Positions 1 to 8,942 of a stretch of DNA of 64,000 nucleotides are shown in pieces. Source of the DNA: Microbacterium sp. 18062 (GTDB lineage: Bacteria; Actinomycetota; Actinomycetes; Actinomycetales; Microbacteriaceae); contig NZ_CACSKB010000016.1 of NCBI RefSeq assembly GCF_902706225.1, positions 1 through 64,000 on the forward strand. The letters run 5' to 3'. How positions within the stretch are numbered: the first letter of the stretch is position 1; every line of letters starts with the position of its first letter. The notes beneath the pieces were generated by a model. It was not told the DNA's origin. It did no database searches and was given only the letters and a program-made list of their open reading frames with translations. The translations under genes were made by a program, and so were the position numbers.

Positions 1-7
1 GGGCGGG

Positions 8-1495
8 TCAGAGCGGGTACTGGCCGGGCTCGCGGCGCAGGGTGATCCAGCGGGTCTCGGTGAACGCGTCGATGTTCGCCTGGGCGCCGCCGTGCCGGGA
101 CCCGGTGCCCGAGGCGCCGACCCCGCCGAACGGCGCGTTCGCCTCGTCGCCCACCGTCTGATCGTTGATGTGCACGATGCCGGTCGGGATGCGGCGTGCC
201 AGCTCCAGCGCCGCCAGCCCGTCGCGGCTGACGATCCCGAGCGACAGGCCGTACTCGGTTGCGGCCGCCAGCTCGACGGCCTCGTCGTCGGTCGCGAACG
301 ACACGACGGAGGCCACCGGCCCGAACACCTCGTCCGCGTAGGCGGCCGCATCCTTCGGCGGGTTCGCGAGCACCGTCGGGCGGTAGAAGAGCCCCTCGTA
401 GGTCCCGCCGGCGGCGAGGGTCGCCCCCTGCGCGACGGCATCCTGCACGAGGGTGTGCACCCGGTCGCGCTGCACCTCGTCGATGAGCGGCCCCAGATGC
501 ACCTGGTCCGCGGCCGGGTCGCCGACGGCCATCGAGTCCGCCTTCGCGGCGAGCTTCGCGACGTACTCGTCGAAGAGCGACTCGTGCACGATGTGCCTGC
601 CGACGGTCATGCAGATCTGTCCCTGGTGGAGGAACGACCCCCAGGTCGCGAGGTTCACGGCCTGATCGACGTCGGCGTCGGCGCGGACGAGGAACGCGGA
701 GTTGCCGCCGAGCTCCAGGTGGGCGCGCTTCAGGTGCCGTCCCGCGAGCTCGCCGACGATCCGTCCCGCCCTCGTCGACCCGGTGAACGCGATGACGCGC
801 ACGTTCGGATCGGTCACGAGCGCCTCGCCGACCTCGGCACCGCCGGGCACGAGCTGCAGCACGCCGGCGGGCAGCCCCGCCTCCTCGAAGATGCGCACCA
901 TCGACACCCCGCCGGTCACGACGGTGCGCGGATCGGGCTTGAGCAGCACCGCGTTGCCGAGCGCGAGCGCGGGTGCGACGGCGCGGATCCCGAGGATGAG
1001 CGGGACGTTGAACGGCGAGATCACGCCGACCACGCCCACGGGCACCTGCTGCGCGAGCGACAGCCGCGGCTCCTCGCTGGAGAGGATCGACCCGAGCGGC
1101 GCCGACGGCAGCGTCGCCGCCTCGTAGCACTCCGCGGCCGTCACGTGGAGGGCGAACCCCGCCAGCGGCGGGATCGCGCCCACCTCGCGGATGTTCCAGC
1201 CCATGATCTCGTCGGCGTGCTGCTCCCAAAGCTGAGCCGCGCGGCGCAGCACCGCGGCGCGTTCCGGATGCGGGGTCGCCGCCCAGGCCTTCTGCGCCTT
1301 GGCCGCGGATGCCGCCGCTCGGGCGACGTCATCGGCCGAGGCGATCCCGACGGTGGCGATGACCTCGCCCGTCGCGGGGGCGACGGATGCGGTCTCGCCG
1401 CCTCCGCCGAGCACCCAGCGCCCGTCCAGATGGATCTTTCCGGCGATCGCCGCCGCGTCGATGAGACGCGCATCGGTCTCGGTGATGGTGGACAT
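8..1495 (-). CDS. Aldehyde dehydrogenase, benzaldehyde/vanillin dehydrogenase type
   Basis: NAD(P)-dependent oxidation of an aldehyde to the acid in the cytoplasm. The 495-residue protein is full length for the ALDH superfamily. The general base Glu261 lies in LELGGN and the nucleophile Cys295 in GQICM. The stretch VGVISPFNVPLIL and the KPDPRT element at about 153-190 resemble benzaldehyde and vanillin dehydrogenases more than sugar-aldehyde enzymes, so an aromatic aldehyde is the likely substrate. A GAAGGGA ribosome site precedes the ATG. It is the last gene of the 10-gene minus-strand operon and sits 72 bp after the TIM-barrel gene. The ALDH family is certain. The exact substrate is inference. 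Confidence 0.85.
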   Translation of the reverse strand: MSTITETDARLIDAAAIAGKIHLDGRWVLGGGGETASVAPATGEVIATVGIASADDVARAAASAAKAQKAWAATPHPERAAVLRRAAQLWEQHADEIMGWNIREVGAIPPLAGFALHVTAAECYEAATLPSAPLGSILSSEEPRLSLAQQVPVGVVGVISPFNVPLILGIRAVAPALALGNAVLLKPDPRTVVTGGVSMVRIFEEAGLPAGVLQLVPGGAEVGEALVTDPNVRVIAFTGSTRAGRIVGELAGRHLKRAHLELGGNSAFLVRADADVDQAVNLATWGSFLHQGQICMTVGRHIVHESLFDEYVAKLAAKADSMAVGDPAADQVHLGPLIDEVQRDRVHTLVQDAVAQGATLAAGGTYEGLFYRPTVLANPPKDAAAYADEVFGPVASVVSFATDDEAVELAAATEYGLSLGIVSRDGLAALELARRIPTGIVHINDQTVGDEANAPFGGVGASGTGSRHGGAQANIDAFTETRWITLRREPGQYPL

Positions 1496-1567
1496 CGTCG
1501 TTCCCTTCGTCGGTGTGGGGATCAGGTCGTTCGGATGGGGGTCACGTCCGGGCGAGGGCCGGGGAGG

Positions 1568-2488
1568 TCAGGTGGTCGCGCCGCGCGCCAGCCGATGCGC
1601 CCGCCGCCCGGCGGTGCTCTCGGACCATCCCCGCCGGATCACGCGGAGCGCCTCCTCGGCGATCTCTCCCCCATCCTGGAACGGAGACCGCCAGATCGCC
1701 AGCGTGTCGGCGACGGGCTCGGCGAGCACCGCACGGGAGAACGCCTCTACGCCCCAGCGCCCCTCGTAGCCGTCGTCGATGGCGCGGGCGATGACGGCGG
1801 GCAGGTCGATCGCACCGCTGCCGAGGTGGCCCCGCCCGGACTGACCGAGCTCGAGGTAGCCGAGCTTCGGCAGAGCGGTGCGGATGGCGGCGTTCAGGTC
1901 CGCCTCCTCGACCGCCATGTGGAACGTGTCGAGGTGGATGCGCAGGTGGTCCGACCCGCTCCGGTCGACGAGCTCCATCGCACGCTCGGCGGTGTTCACG
2001 ACGGAGGTCTCGTAGCGGTTCAGCACCTCGAAGGTCACGGTCACCCCGCGCTCGTGCGCCTCGTCCGCCACCCGGCCGACGGCCCGCGCCGCCCGATCGA
2101 ACCGCCCGGTGGGCACCGGTGCGGTCGGATGGGCGAACACGCCGTACGGCACGCCGTTCATCTGGTCGCCGCCCAGGGCGACGGTCAGCTCCAGCACCGC
2201 CCGCAGGGCGCGTTCGCCGGCCGCCGCCACCTCCGGTTCGTCGGACGAGACGTCGGCGTCCGGCGTCTGTCCGGCGATCGTGATCGGCGCCAGGCCGTGA
2301 CGCGCGAGGGCCGCGCGCAGGGGCGCGGGATCCGTCTCGCCGGGATCGAGCGGCGGCAGCACCACGCGACGGTAGCCGAGGTCCGCGAGCGTCGCCAGGG
2401 CGCCGTCGAGACGAACGGGTTCCGCATCCGGCACCAGGACGTTCAGGTGACAGGCGAGATCGAGGTCGAGATCGAGGTCGGGGTTCAT
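1568..2488 (-). CDS. Sugar phosphate isomerase/epimerase-like TIM-barrel protein
   Basis: 306-residue member of the xylose-isomerase-like/AP endonuclease 2 TIM-barrel superfamily. Candidate metal ligands are Glu in FEVLNRYE, Asp and His in HLDTFHM, and the C-terminal Glu in GVEAFSR. Members of this fold include ketose 3-epimerases, hydroxypyruvate isomerases and the alpha subunits of C-glycoside deglycosidases, and the sequence alone does not separate these. The N-terminus carries an odd alternating Asp-Leu run (residues 4-11) from a short GATCGAGGTC repeat. The gene starts 3 bp after the upstream SDR stop. A drastically shortened relative lies at 37177-37398. Function is unassigned within the fold. 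Confidence 0.75.
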   Translation of the reverse strand: MNPDLDLDLDLACHLNVLVPDAEPVRLDGALATLADLGYRRVVLPPLDPGETDPAPLRAALARHGLAPITIAGQTPDADVSSDEPEVAAAGERALRAVLELTVALGGDQMNGVPYGVFAHPTAPVPTGRFDRAARAVGRVADEAHERGVTVTFEVLNRYETSVVNTAERAMELVDRSGSDHLRIHLDTFHMAVEEADLNAAIRTALPKLGYLELGQSGRGHLGSGAIDLPAVIARAIDDGYEGRWGVEAFSRAVLAEPVADTLAIWRSPFQDGGEIAEEALRVIRRGWSESTAGRRAHRLARGATT

Positions 2489-2491
2489 GGC

Positions 2492-3274
2492 TCAGAAGAC
2501 CGGCAGGTCCAGCCGCTGCTTGAACACCGAGTAGCCGTCGTCGACGTGCACGACCGTGCCGTTGATCACGTTCGACTCGTCCGATGCGAGGAAGGCGACG
2601 ACGTCCGCGATCTCCGACGGCTCCGTCATCCTGTCCCGCAGCTGCTCGGACGCGAACGTCGCCTTGAGATCGTCGCTGAACTGATTGATGATCGGGGTTC
2701 CCACGCGCCCAGGCGTGATCGCGACGGCACGGATGCCGTAGGGCGCCAGCTCGTACGCTGCGGAACGGGTGAAGGAGATCACCGCCGCCTTGGCGGCGCT
2801 GTAGGTGAACGAGAGCTCGGCCGCCTGCTCGCCGTAGATCGACGAGGTGCTGATGATGACGCCGCCCGTGCCCTGCGCACGGAACTGTCGGCCGGCCGCG
2901 AGGATGCCGTAGTAGACGCCGTCCTGGTCGACGCGGATGATCGGCTCGTAGTCTTTGACCGGATCGTGCTCGAGAAGGGGGCGGCCCCCCGCGATCCCGG
3001 CGTTGTTGAAGATGACGTCGAGCCTCCCGAAGTGCTCGACTGCTCGCGCGACAGCGGCCTCGACCTCGGCGTACACCGAGACGTCGACGCCCACCGCGGC
3101 CACCGATCCGTCGAAGCCCTCGCCGGAGACCGCGTCGGCGGCAGCCCGGGCGCGCTCGAGATCGATGTCGGCGATCATCACCTTCGCGCCCTCGCGGACG
3201 AACTTCTGCACGGTCGCGAGACCGATCCCGCTTGCGCCGCCCGTGATGAGGGCGATCTTGCCTTCAAGCCTCAT
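2492..3274 (-). CDS. Short-chain dehydrogenase/reductase (SDR)
   Basis: 260-residue classical SDR that should oxidise or reduce a secondary alcohol/ketone with NAD(P). The N-terminal TGGASGIG cofactor loop, the NNAG motif near residue 90 and the YSAAK catalytic motif (Tyr-X3-Lys) near residue 155 are all present. The start at 3274 (MRLEGK) has a GAAGGAG ribosome site; a longer in-frame extension upstream is antisense noise. Asp in the ADIDLER stretch after the second strand suggests NAD rather than NADP. It follows another SDR in the same operon, separated from it by a strong hairpin at 3297-3331. Substrate unknown. Confidence 0.85.
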   Translation of the reverse strand: MRLEGKIALITGGASGIGLATVQKFVREGAKVMIADIDLERARAAADAVSGEGFDGSVAAVGVDVSVYAEVEAAVARAVEHFGRLDVIFNNAGIAGGRPLLEHDPVKDYEPIIRVDQDGVYYGILAAGRQFRAQGTGGVIISTSSIYGEQAAELSFTYSAAKAAVISFTRSAAYELAPYGIRAVAITPGRVGTPIINQFSDDLKATFASEQLRDRMTEPSEIADVVAFLASDESNVINGTVVHVDDGYSVFKQRLDLPVF

Positions 3275-3296
3275 TCTGAATGCTCCTTCGTGATGG

Positions 3297-3331
3297 TGTG
3301 CCGGCGGGGAGCGGATCTCCCCGCCGGCACA
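3297..3331 (-). terminator. Strong intra-operon hairpin between two SDR genes
   Basis: Perfect 14-bp inverted repeat: TGTGCCGGCGGGGA at 3297-3310 pairs with 3318-3331 around a 7-nt loop. It lies in the 74-bp gap between two SDR genes of the same operon. There is no U-tract on the minus strand, so it is as likely to be a partial terminator or an mRNA 3'-end stabiliser as a full stop. It would lower or uncouple expression of the three genes downstream of it. Confidence 0.55.
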
Positions 3332-3348
3332 GGTGGGTGGACTCTTCC

Positions 3349-4176
3349 TCAGAATCCGGTGTGCGAGAGGGCGAGCGCGCCGCCGTCGACGGCGAGGATC
3401 GCCCCCGTGACGAACGACGATGCGGGCGCGACGAGGAACAGCATGGGCCCTTGGACCTCGGCCATGGTCCCCATCCGCGCGAGGGGGATGGTCTCCGCCC
3501 ACATGGCCTCCGCCTCCGGCGTGATCTCGGTCTTGCCGTCGCCGATGCGCGTGCCCTTGAACGGACCGGGTGCGATCGCGTTGACGCGGATGCCGCGCGG
3601 TGCGAGCTCGAGGGCGAGCTGGCGCACGAGATTGAGGATGCCCGCCTTGGTGGTGACGTAGGCGTACGAGACCATCGGGTCCGTCCGAAGCCCCGCCGTC
3701 GAGGCGGTGACCAGGATCCGGCCGCCGGATTCGAGCACCCTCGATGCCGCGCGGACCGTCTCGAACGTGCCGGTGAGGTTGGTCGCGAGGACCTCGTCCC
3801 ACTCGGCGTCCGTGTAGTGCGCGATGCGGCCCTCGCCGAGGTAGCTCGCGCCGCCGGCGATCCCCGCGTTCGCGACGACCACCGTGGGACGACCGACCTC
3901 GGACGTGATCCGCTCGAACACGGCATCCAGAGCGCCGCGCGCGGCGACGTCGACGGCGTACCCGTGGGCGTCGCCGCCTGCGGAGACGATCCCCGCTGCG
4001 ACGTCGGCCACGCGCGCCTCGCTCCGTCCGAGGACGACGACGGTGGCACCGGCGGCGGCGTAGATCTCCGCCGCCGCCTGCCCGATGCCGCTGGAGGCTC
4101 CGGTCACGACGACGACGTCCCCGCTCAGATCGAGCAGTGCCGACAGATCGGATGGGGTGACAGCACTCATCGTCAC
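3349..4176 (-). CDS. Short-chain dehydrogenase/reductase (SDR)
   Basis: 275-residue classical SDR. The TGASSGIG cofactor loop near residue 25, the VANAGIAGG motif near residue 107 and YAYVTTK (catalytic Tyr-X3-Lys) near residue 175 are visible. An Arg in LGRSEAR after the second strand suggests NADP preference. It is clearly different from the neighbouring SDR at 2492-3274, so this is not a recent tandem duplication. It follows the sugar-binding protein by 8 bp in the operon. Substrate unknown: a sugar or polyol fits the importer, and an aryl carbinol fits the terminal aldehyde dehydrogenase. Confidence 0.83.
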   Translation of the reverse strand: MTMSAVTPSDLSALLDLSGDVVVVTGASSGIGQAAAEIYAAAGATVVVLGRSEARVADVAAGIVSAGGDAHGYAVDVAARGALDAVFERITSEVGRPTVVVANAGIAGGASYLGEGRIAHYTDAEWDEVLATNLTGTFETVRAASRVLESGGRILVTASTAGLRTDPMVSYAYVTTKAGILNLVRQLALELAPRGIRVNAIAPGPFKGTRIGDGKTEITPEAEAMWAETIPLARMGTMAEVQGPMLFLVAPASSFVTGAILAVDGGALALSHTGF

Positions 4177-4184
4177 GGCCCCGA

Positions 4185-5213
4185 TCAGAGCGTCGGCACG
4201 TAGGTCGCGACGTTGCTGCGGTCGATCAGCTCGCCATCCAGCGGGATGTAGTTCTCCGCGGGCAGCGTCGCCGAATCGCGGTAGTCGTTCATCAGGACGA
4301 TCATGTCGTCGACGACCTTGACCCAGTCCTGCGCCACGGACGCGTACATCGGGCCGTTCTTCGCGATCTCGACCGCGGTCTCGCCCAGGGCATCGACGCC
4401 GGTGACGAAGATGTCGTCACGGCCGGCCTCCGTGATGGCACGTGCCGCGCCGAGGGCTGCGTCATCCCAACCGACCCAGACCCCGTCCAGTCCCTCGGGG
4501 TTCGCCTGCAGGTAGTCGGTGACGAAGTTCAGCGCCTCGGTCCGGCCGGTGCCCGGATCCAGCGCCTGCTTCATCCCGCCGCCGGCGATGATCGCTCCGG
4601 CCGCCTCGAGCTTGTCCAGGGCCAGGTTCGACCGGGTCTGGATGCCGATGTGCGGGTCGTGCCCGATCACCATGACGTTCTTGCCCTCGAGACCGCCCAT
4701 GGCCTCCTCGAGCGCGCCGACGGTGAGGTCCGCGGTCACCTCCTGGCTGAAGGTGATGTCCACGACGAAGTCGTCGTTGGGCTCCACGCCGCCGTCGATC
4801 GAGAAGATCGGGATGCCGGCCTCCTGCGCGGCCTGGACGAGCGGGGCGATCTGACGCGGGTCGGGGAAGCCGGCGAGGATCGCGTCCGCGCCCTGCTGGA
4901 TGGCGGTCTGGACGTCGCTGTTGATCTTGTCGTAGTCGAACGCGCTCGTGTACAGCGTCACCTCCCAGTTCTCCTGGGCGTTGCCCTTCTCGACGAACTC
5001 GTCCAGCGTCAGCTTCCCACCGGGCGTCGCATAGCCCGCGGTGAATGCCGCCACCTTGAAGACGCCGTCGTCTCCGAGACCGTCGGTCTTGCCTTCGGCG
5101 CTCGTGCCGCCGCCCGATGACCCGGTGGTGACCGAGCATCCCGCGAGGGCCACCACGGCGGCGATGGTGAGCGCGGTCGTGGTGAGGCGACGCTTCGTGA
5201 TTACAGTGCGCAT
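4185..5213 (-). CDS. Ribose-type ABC importer, substrate-binding lipoprotein
   Basis: 342-residue RbsB-like (Peripla_BP_4) protein that captures a substrate outside the membrane for the permease and ATPase encoded upstream. A lipoprotein signal peptide ends in VALAGC with Cys26 as the lipidated residue, followed by a Ser/Gly-rich linker. The rest is a two-lobe sugar-binding fold containing the stretches AILAGFPDP, PIFSIDGG and VWVGWDDAALGAARA typical of the CUT2 group. It lies 108 bp after the permease; SBP genes often have their own translation enhancer. Pentoses, polyols or inositol-like compounds are possible ligands. Confidence 0.88.
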   Translation of the reverse strand: MRTVITKRRLTTTALTIAAVVALAGCSVTTGSSGGGTSAEGKTDGLGDDGVFKVAAFTAGYATPGGKLTLDEFVEKGNAQENWEVTLYTSAFDYDKINSDVQTAIQQGADAILAGFPDPRQIAPLVQAAQEAGIPIFSIDGGVEPNDDFVVDITFSQEVTADLTVGALEEAMGGLEGKNVMVIGHDPHIGIQTRSNLALDKLEAAGAIIAGGGMKQALDPGTGRTEALNFVTDYLQANPEGLDGVWVGWDDAALGAARAITEAGRDDIFVTGVDALGETAVEIAKNGPMYASVAQDWVKVVDDMIVLMNDYRDSATLPAENYIPLDGELIDRSNVATYVPTL

Positions 5214-5321
5214 GAGCGGACTCCTTTGTCGTGTTTCGTACTGTGTCTTGCATGGGATCGCCGGAACGATCGCCCCGGCGGGAGGAATTGCCTGTGTTCG
5301 GCGAGGCGCGCCGATGGCGCG

Positions 5322-6305
5322 CTACGCGTTCTTCTGCTTGAGCCCCGACAGGAGAACCGCGGCGATGATGATCACGCCGATGAGCACCTGCTGGATGTAG
5401 GTGTTGACGCCGACGATGTTGAGGCCGTTCTGGACGACACCGATGATCGCGACGCCCACGATCGTTCCGCCGATGTTCGCCTGTCCCGACCGCAGCAGGG
5501 TCATGCCGAGGAACACCGCGGCGACGGCGAACATCATGAGGTCGTTGGCGCTCGAGGAACCGGCGCTGCCGAGGCGACTGACCAGGACGATGCCTCCCAG
5601 GCCCGAGAGGAAGCCGGCCACCGAGAATGCGAGGAAGCGAGTGGAGCGGACGCTGACACCCGAGAGCCGGGCGACCTCGGCGTTGCCGCCGATCGCGTAC
5701 CAGCGACGCCCGATCGTCGTGAAGCGCAGGACCGCCCAGGCGATCAGGGCGATGACGATCGCGTAGACGACGGGGAACGGCACGCCGTTCACCCGCGACT
5801 GCCCGAGGAAGCCGAACTCCTCCGGCCAGCCGTACAGGGTGGTTCCGCCCGTCACGATCAGGGCGAGCCCGCCGACGGTGGTCATGGTCGCCAGGGTCGC
5901 GACGAAGGCCGAGAGGTTGAGGTAGGCGACGAGGATGCCGTTGACCACGCCGACGAGCGTGCCGACCACCAACGCGATGACGATCGCCAGCGGGACGGGC
6001 ACGCCGGCGATCATGAGGGCGGCGGCCGACGCTCCCGAGAGGGTCGCCGTCGTGCCGACCGACAGGTCGAAGTCTCCGACGACCATGACGAAGGTCTGCG
6101 CGACCGCGATGATCGTCAGGATCGCGACCTGATTGAGGATGTTCGTCATGTTGCCCGCGGTGAGGAACACCCCGTTGCCGGCGATCGTGAACACGATGAC
6201 CAGAACGACGAGGGCGATGACCGTGCTCCCCTGCCACACCCACTGCAAGGGCGAGGGCCGGTCGCGCTCCACGGCGGCGATCGTGAGGGTGTCTGTCTGC
6301 GCCAT
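5322..6305 (-). CDS. Ribose-type ABC importer, permease
   Basis: 327-residue RbsC-like inner-membrane subunit with about nine or ten hydrophobic segments. The family signature GDFDLSVGTTATLSGA lies at about residues 75-90, and GGNAEVARLSGV forms the cytoplasmic coupling loop that contacts the ATPase. The ATG at 6305 overlaps the ATPase stop region and has a GGAAGGG ribosome site 8 nt upstream; a longer reading would run into the ATPase coding sequence. It belongs to a CUT2 importer with one permease (homodimer) and a fused double ATPase. Confidence 0.88.
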   Translation of the reverse strand: MAQTDTLTIAAVERDRPSPLQWVWQGSTVIALVVLVIVFTIAGNGVFLTAGNMTNILNQVAILTIIAVAQTFVMVVGDFDLSVGTTATLSGASAAALMIAGVPVPLAIVIALVVGTLVGVVNGILVAYLNLSAFVATLATMTTVGGLALIVTGGTTLYGWPEEFGFLGQSRVNGVPFPVVYAIVIALIAWAVLRFTTIGRRWYAIGGNAEVARLSGVSVRSTRFLAFSVAGFLSGLGGIVLVSRLGSAGSSSANDLMMFAVAAVFLGMTLLRSGQANIGGTIVGVAIIGVVQNGLNIVGVNTYIQQVLIGVIIIAAVLLSGLKQKNA

Positions 6306-6306
6306 G

Positions 6307-7824
6307 TCAGGCGTCCCTTCCATATGCATAAGTGAGGATGAGCTCGTCGTCGGCTCCGTCTGCGTCGACTTCGCCGGAGATGCGACCCTCGTGCATGACG
6401 AGGATCCGGTCCGAGAGACCGATGAGCTCGGGCAGTTCGCTGGAGACGGCGACGACCGCTGTCCCCGTCGCGGCCAGCTCGCGGATGAGGCGGTAGATCT
6501 CCGCCTTCGTCCCCACATCGATTCCCCGAGTGGGCTCGTCCATGAGCAGCACCTTGGGGCCCCGCGCGAGCATCTTCGCGAGCACGACCTTCTGCTGGTT
6601 TCCGCCGGAGAGCTGCCCGACCGGCTGCCGGACGCTTCTGGCCTTGATCCGCAGATCGGCGAGCGCCCGCTTGGCCAGCTGCACGATGCGTCGCTGGGAC
6701 ACGATGCCCCCGGGGCTGACCGACTTCAGGTTCGCGATCGCGATGTTGTCGGCGATCGGCGCCGAGAGGATCACACCCTGCGCCCGGCGTTCCTCGGGGA
6801 CGAGAGCGATGCCCGCGTCCAGGGCACGACCGACTCCACGACCGACCACGGCGGTCCCGCCCACCTGCACGATCCCCGCCGAGTTCTTCTGCGCTCCCGC
6901 GAGGAGGCGGAGCAGCTCGCTCCGCCCCGATCCCGCGAGGCCTCCGACCCCGACGACCTCGCCCGCCCGCACCTGGAACGACACGTCCTTCACGCGCCGG
7001 CCGGAGAGCCCGTCGACGGCGAGCACGACCTCGCCCCCGCCTCTGCCGCGCTCGGGGTACAGCTCGTTCTGCTCGCGACCCACCATCGTCGAGATGACGT
7101 CGTCGATCGACGAGTCGGACACGTCCTTGGTCACGATCGTGCGGCCGTTGCGCATGACGGTGAGTCGGTCGCACAGGGCGAACACCTCTTCGAGTCGGTG
7201 CGACACGTAGACGATCGCGACGCCTTCGTCCCGGAGGTTGCGCAGGACCGTGAAGAGTCCTTCGATCTCGGTGTCGGTGAGAGCCGCGGTCGGCTCGTCC
7301 AGGATCAGCACCTTGGCATCGATCGACAGTGCCCGGGCGACCGCGACCATCGTCTGCTGCACGGGCGAGAGACCGCCGGCGAGGCGACGCAGGTGGATCT
7401 GCTGGCCCAGGCGGTCCAGCTGCGCCTTCGCGTGCGCGCGGAGCTCCTTCCACCGCACGAACCCGACGGTCGACGGCGCGTCCTCGCCGAGCACGATGTT
7501 CTCCGCGACGCTGATCGTCGGGACGATCGAGAGCTCCTGGTAGAGAGCGACGACACCGGCACGGTGCGCGGCGCGCACATTGGGGAAGTCGACGGGCTCG
7601 CCTCCGACCAGCACCTCGCCCTGGTCCTGCTGGTAGAGGCCGGTGATGATCTTGATGAGCGTCGACTTGCCCGCGCCGTTCTCGCCGAGGAGGGCGTGGA
7701 TCTCGCCCGGGCGCACCTCGAGGTCGATCCCGCGCAGCGCCTGGACGCCATCGAAGTGCTTCGTGATGCCGCGCACTTCGAGGATCGGCGCGGCGACGGC
7801 GGCGAGGTCGGCGGGGACGCTCAT
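6307..7824 (-). CDS. Ribose-type ABC importer, fused double ATPase
   Basis: 505-residue RbsA/MglA-like ATPase with two nucleotide-binding domains. Domain 1 has Walker A GENGAGKST near residue 45 and Walker B VLILDEPTAAL. Domain 2 has a degenerate Walker A (GLAGSGRSE), signature SGGNQQK and Walker B VLLMDEPTRGIDVG. The linker in domain 1 reads LSPVQQ rather than LSGGQQ, as often in this family. The start at 7824 overlaps the alcohol dehydrogenase stop (ATGA), which argues against the longer reading. It energises sugar uptake with the permease and lipoprotein encoded downstream. Confidence 0.9.
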   Translation of the reverse strand: MSVPADLAAVAAPILEVRGITKHFDGVQALRGIDLEVRPGEIHALLGENGAGKSTLIKIITGLYQQDQGEVLVGGEPVDFPNVRAAHRAGVVALYQELSIVPTISVAENIVLGEDAPSTVGFVRWKELRAHAKAQLDRLGQQIHLRRLAGGLSPVQQTMVAVARALSIDAKVLILDEPTAALTDTEIEGLFTVLRNLRDEGVAIVYVSHRLEEVFALCDRLTVMRNGRTIVTKDVSDSSIDDVISTMVGREQNELYPERGRGGGEVVLAVDGLSGRRVKDVSFQVRAGEVVGVGGLAGSGRSELLRLLAGAQKNSAGIVQVGGTAVVGRGVGRALDAGIALVPEERRAQGVILSAPIADNIAIANLKSVSPGGIVSQRRIVQLAKRALADLRIKARSVRQPVGQLSGGNQQKVVLAKMLARGPKVLLMDEPTRGIDVGTKAEIYRLIRELAATGTAVVAVSSELPELIGLSDRILVMHEGRISGEVDADGADDELILTYAYGRDA

Positions 7825-8885
7825 CGCCGCACCTCCTCGAGGTCGTTGCAGCGGATGACGACCTTCGGGTACCGCCCGCTGACGTGCATCGCGAACGCGT
7901 CGGCCGCGTCCTCGAGCTCGAACACCGATCGGGTGAGCTCCTCGACGTCCAGGTGCGGCAGGATCTGCAGCGCGCGCGGGAACGCATACGGCGACACGAA
8001 GACGCCGGTGAGGGTGAGCTCCTTCAGGTAGAGATGGTTCGACAGGTTGAGCGGCAGCTCGTAGTCCTCCGGGTACATCGCCCCGTAGACCACGGTCGCG
8101 CCCTTGGCGGCGATGTCGAGGAGCCCGCGGACCGCGCGGGTCGATCCCGACGCGTCGATGACGACGTCGAACCCGCGGCCACCGGTGATCTCGCCGGCCA
8201 CCGCATCCTGGTCCTCGTTCACCGGGTCGATGATGTAGTCGGCACCGTGCCGGCGGGCCATCGCACGACGGTCGGCGATCGGCTCGATCATGGTCAGCGA
8301 GGTGGCGCCGTGCATCTTCATCACCTGGAGCGCGAGCTGCCCGATCGGACCCCCGCCGCAGATCGCGACGCGGTCGCCCACGCGGATGCGGGTCTTGTCG
8401 GCGATGCGCACGGCCACCGAGGTGGGCTCGAGCAGGCATCCCTTCAGCAGGCTGACGTCGTCGGGCAGCCGGTAGACCTGCGACTCGTGCCAGGTGACCG
8501 TCTCGGCCATGCCCGGCCGGTTGTAGTCCTGGATGTGCTCGCAGAACTGCTGCCTGCCCTCCTGACAGGGACGGCAGGTGCCGCAGAACCGCAGGAAGTT
8601 GCCGGCGACCCGGTCACCGACGCGCAGCCCGTTGCGGTGCGCCCGCTCGCCCAGCTCCTCGACGACGCCGGACAGCTCGTGCCCGAGCCCGATCGGCACG
8701 TCGGTGCCGAAGAAGCCCTCCGCCAGATGCGGGTCCGACCCGCAGATGGCCGAGTAGGCGACCCGGATGCGGACGTCCTCGGGCCCCAGGGGCTGCTCCG
8801 GGAAGTCGACGACGCCGATGCGTCCCCGTGTGCTCTCGTCGGGGTCGCGCAGACTCCCGATCTTGGTGACCGCTACCGTTCTCAT
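7821..8885 (-). CDS. Zinc-dependent alcohol dehydrogenase (MDR family)
   Basis: 354-residue medium-chain dehydrogenase. Catalytic zinc ligands are Cys in AICGSDPH and His-Glu in GLGHELSG. The structural-zinc loop CGTCRPCQEGRQQFC, with four Cys, is intact. The Rossmann motif GGGPIGQLALQ is at about residue 175. The layout is closest to sorbitol/threonine-type dehydrogenases acting on polyols or hydroxy acids. It is translationally coupled to the ATPase gene and lies 57 bp after the transketolase subunit. It probably oxidises the imported alcohol or polyol, but a role on an aromatic alcohol cannot be excluded. Confidence 0.83.
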   Translation of the reverse strand: MRTVAVTKIGSLRDPDESTRGRIGVVDFPEQPLGPEDVRIRVAYSAICGSDPHLAEGFFGTDVPIGLGHELSGVVEELGERAHRNGLRVGDRVAGNFLRFCGTCRPCQEGRQQFCEHIQDYNRPGMAETVTWHESQVYRLPDDVSLLKGCLLEPTSVAVRIADKTRIRVGDRVAICGGGPIGQLALQVMKMHGATSLTMIEPIADRRAMARRHGADYIIDPVNEDQDAVAGEITGGRGFDVVIDASGSTRAVRGLLDIAAKGATVVYGAMYPEDYELPLNLSNHLYLKELTLTGVFVSPYAFPRALQILPHLDVEELTRSVFELEDAADAFAMHVSGRYPKVVIRCNDLEEVRR

Positions 8886-8942
8886 ACGTCTCTCCGTCGA
8901 AACCGAACATGGATGGCTCGGGAATCCCTCTTCCCGAGTCGG

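Noticed and set aside
92-3661. A 1189-codon open frame on the plus strand, and many other long open frames opposite real genes
   Set aside because: They are Arg-, Pro- and Ala/Gly-rich translations antisense to genes with clear family motifs, as expected in DNA of this GC content. None shows a domain or a ribosome site.
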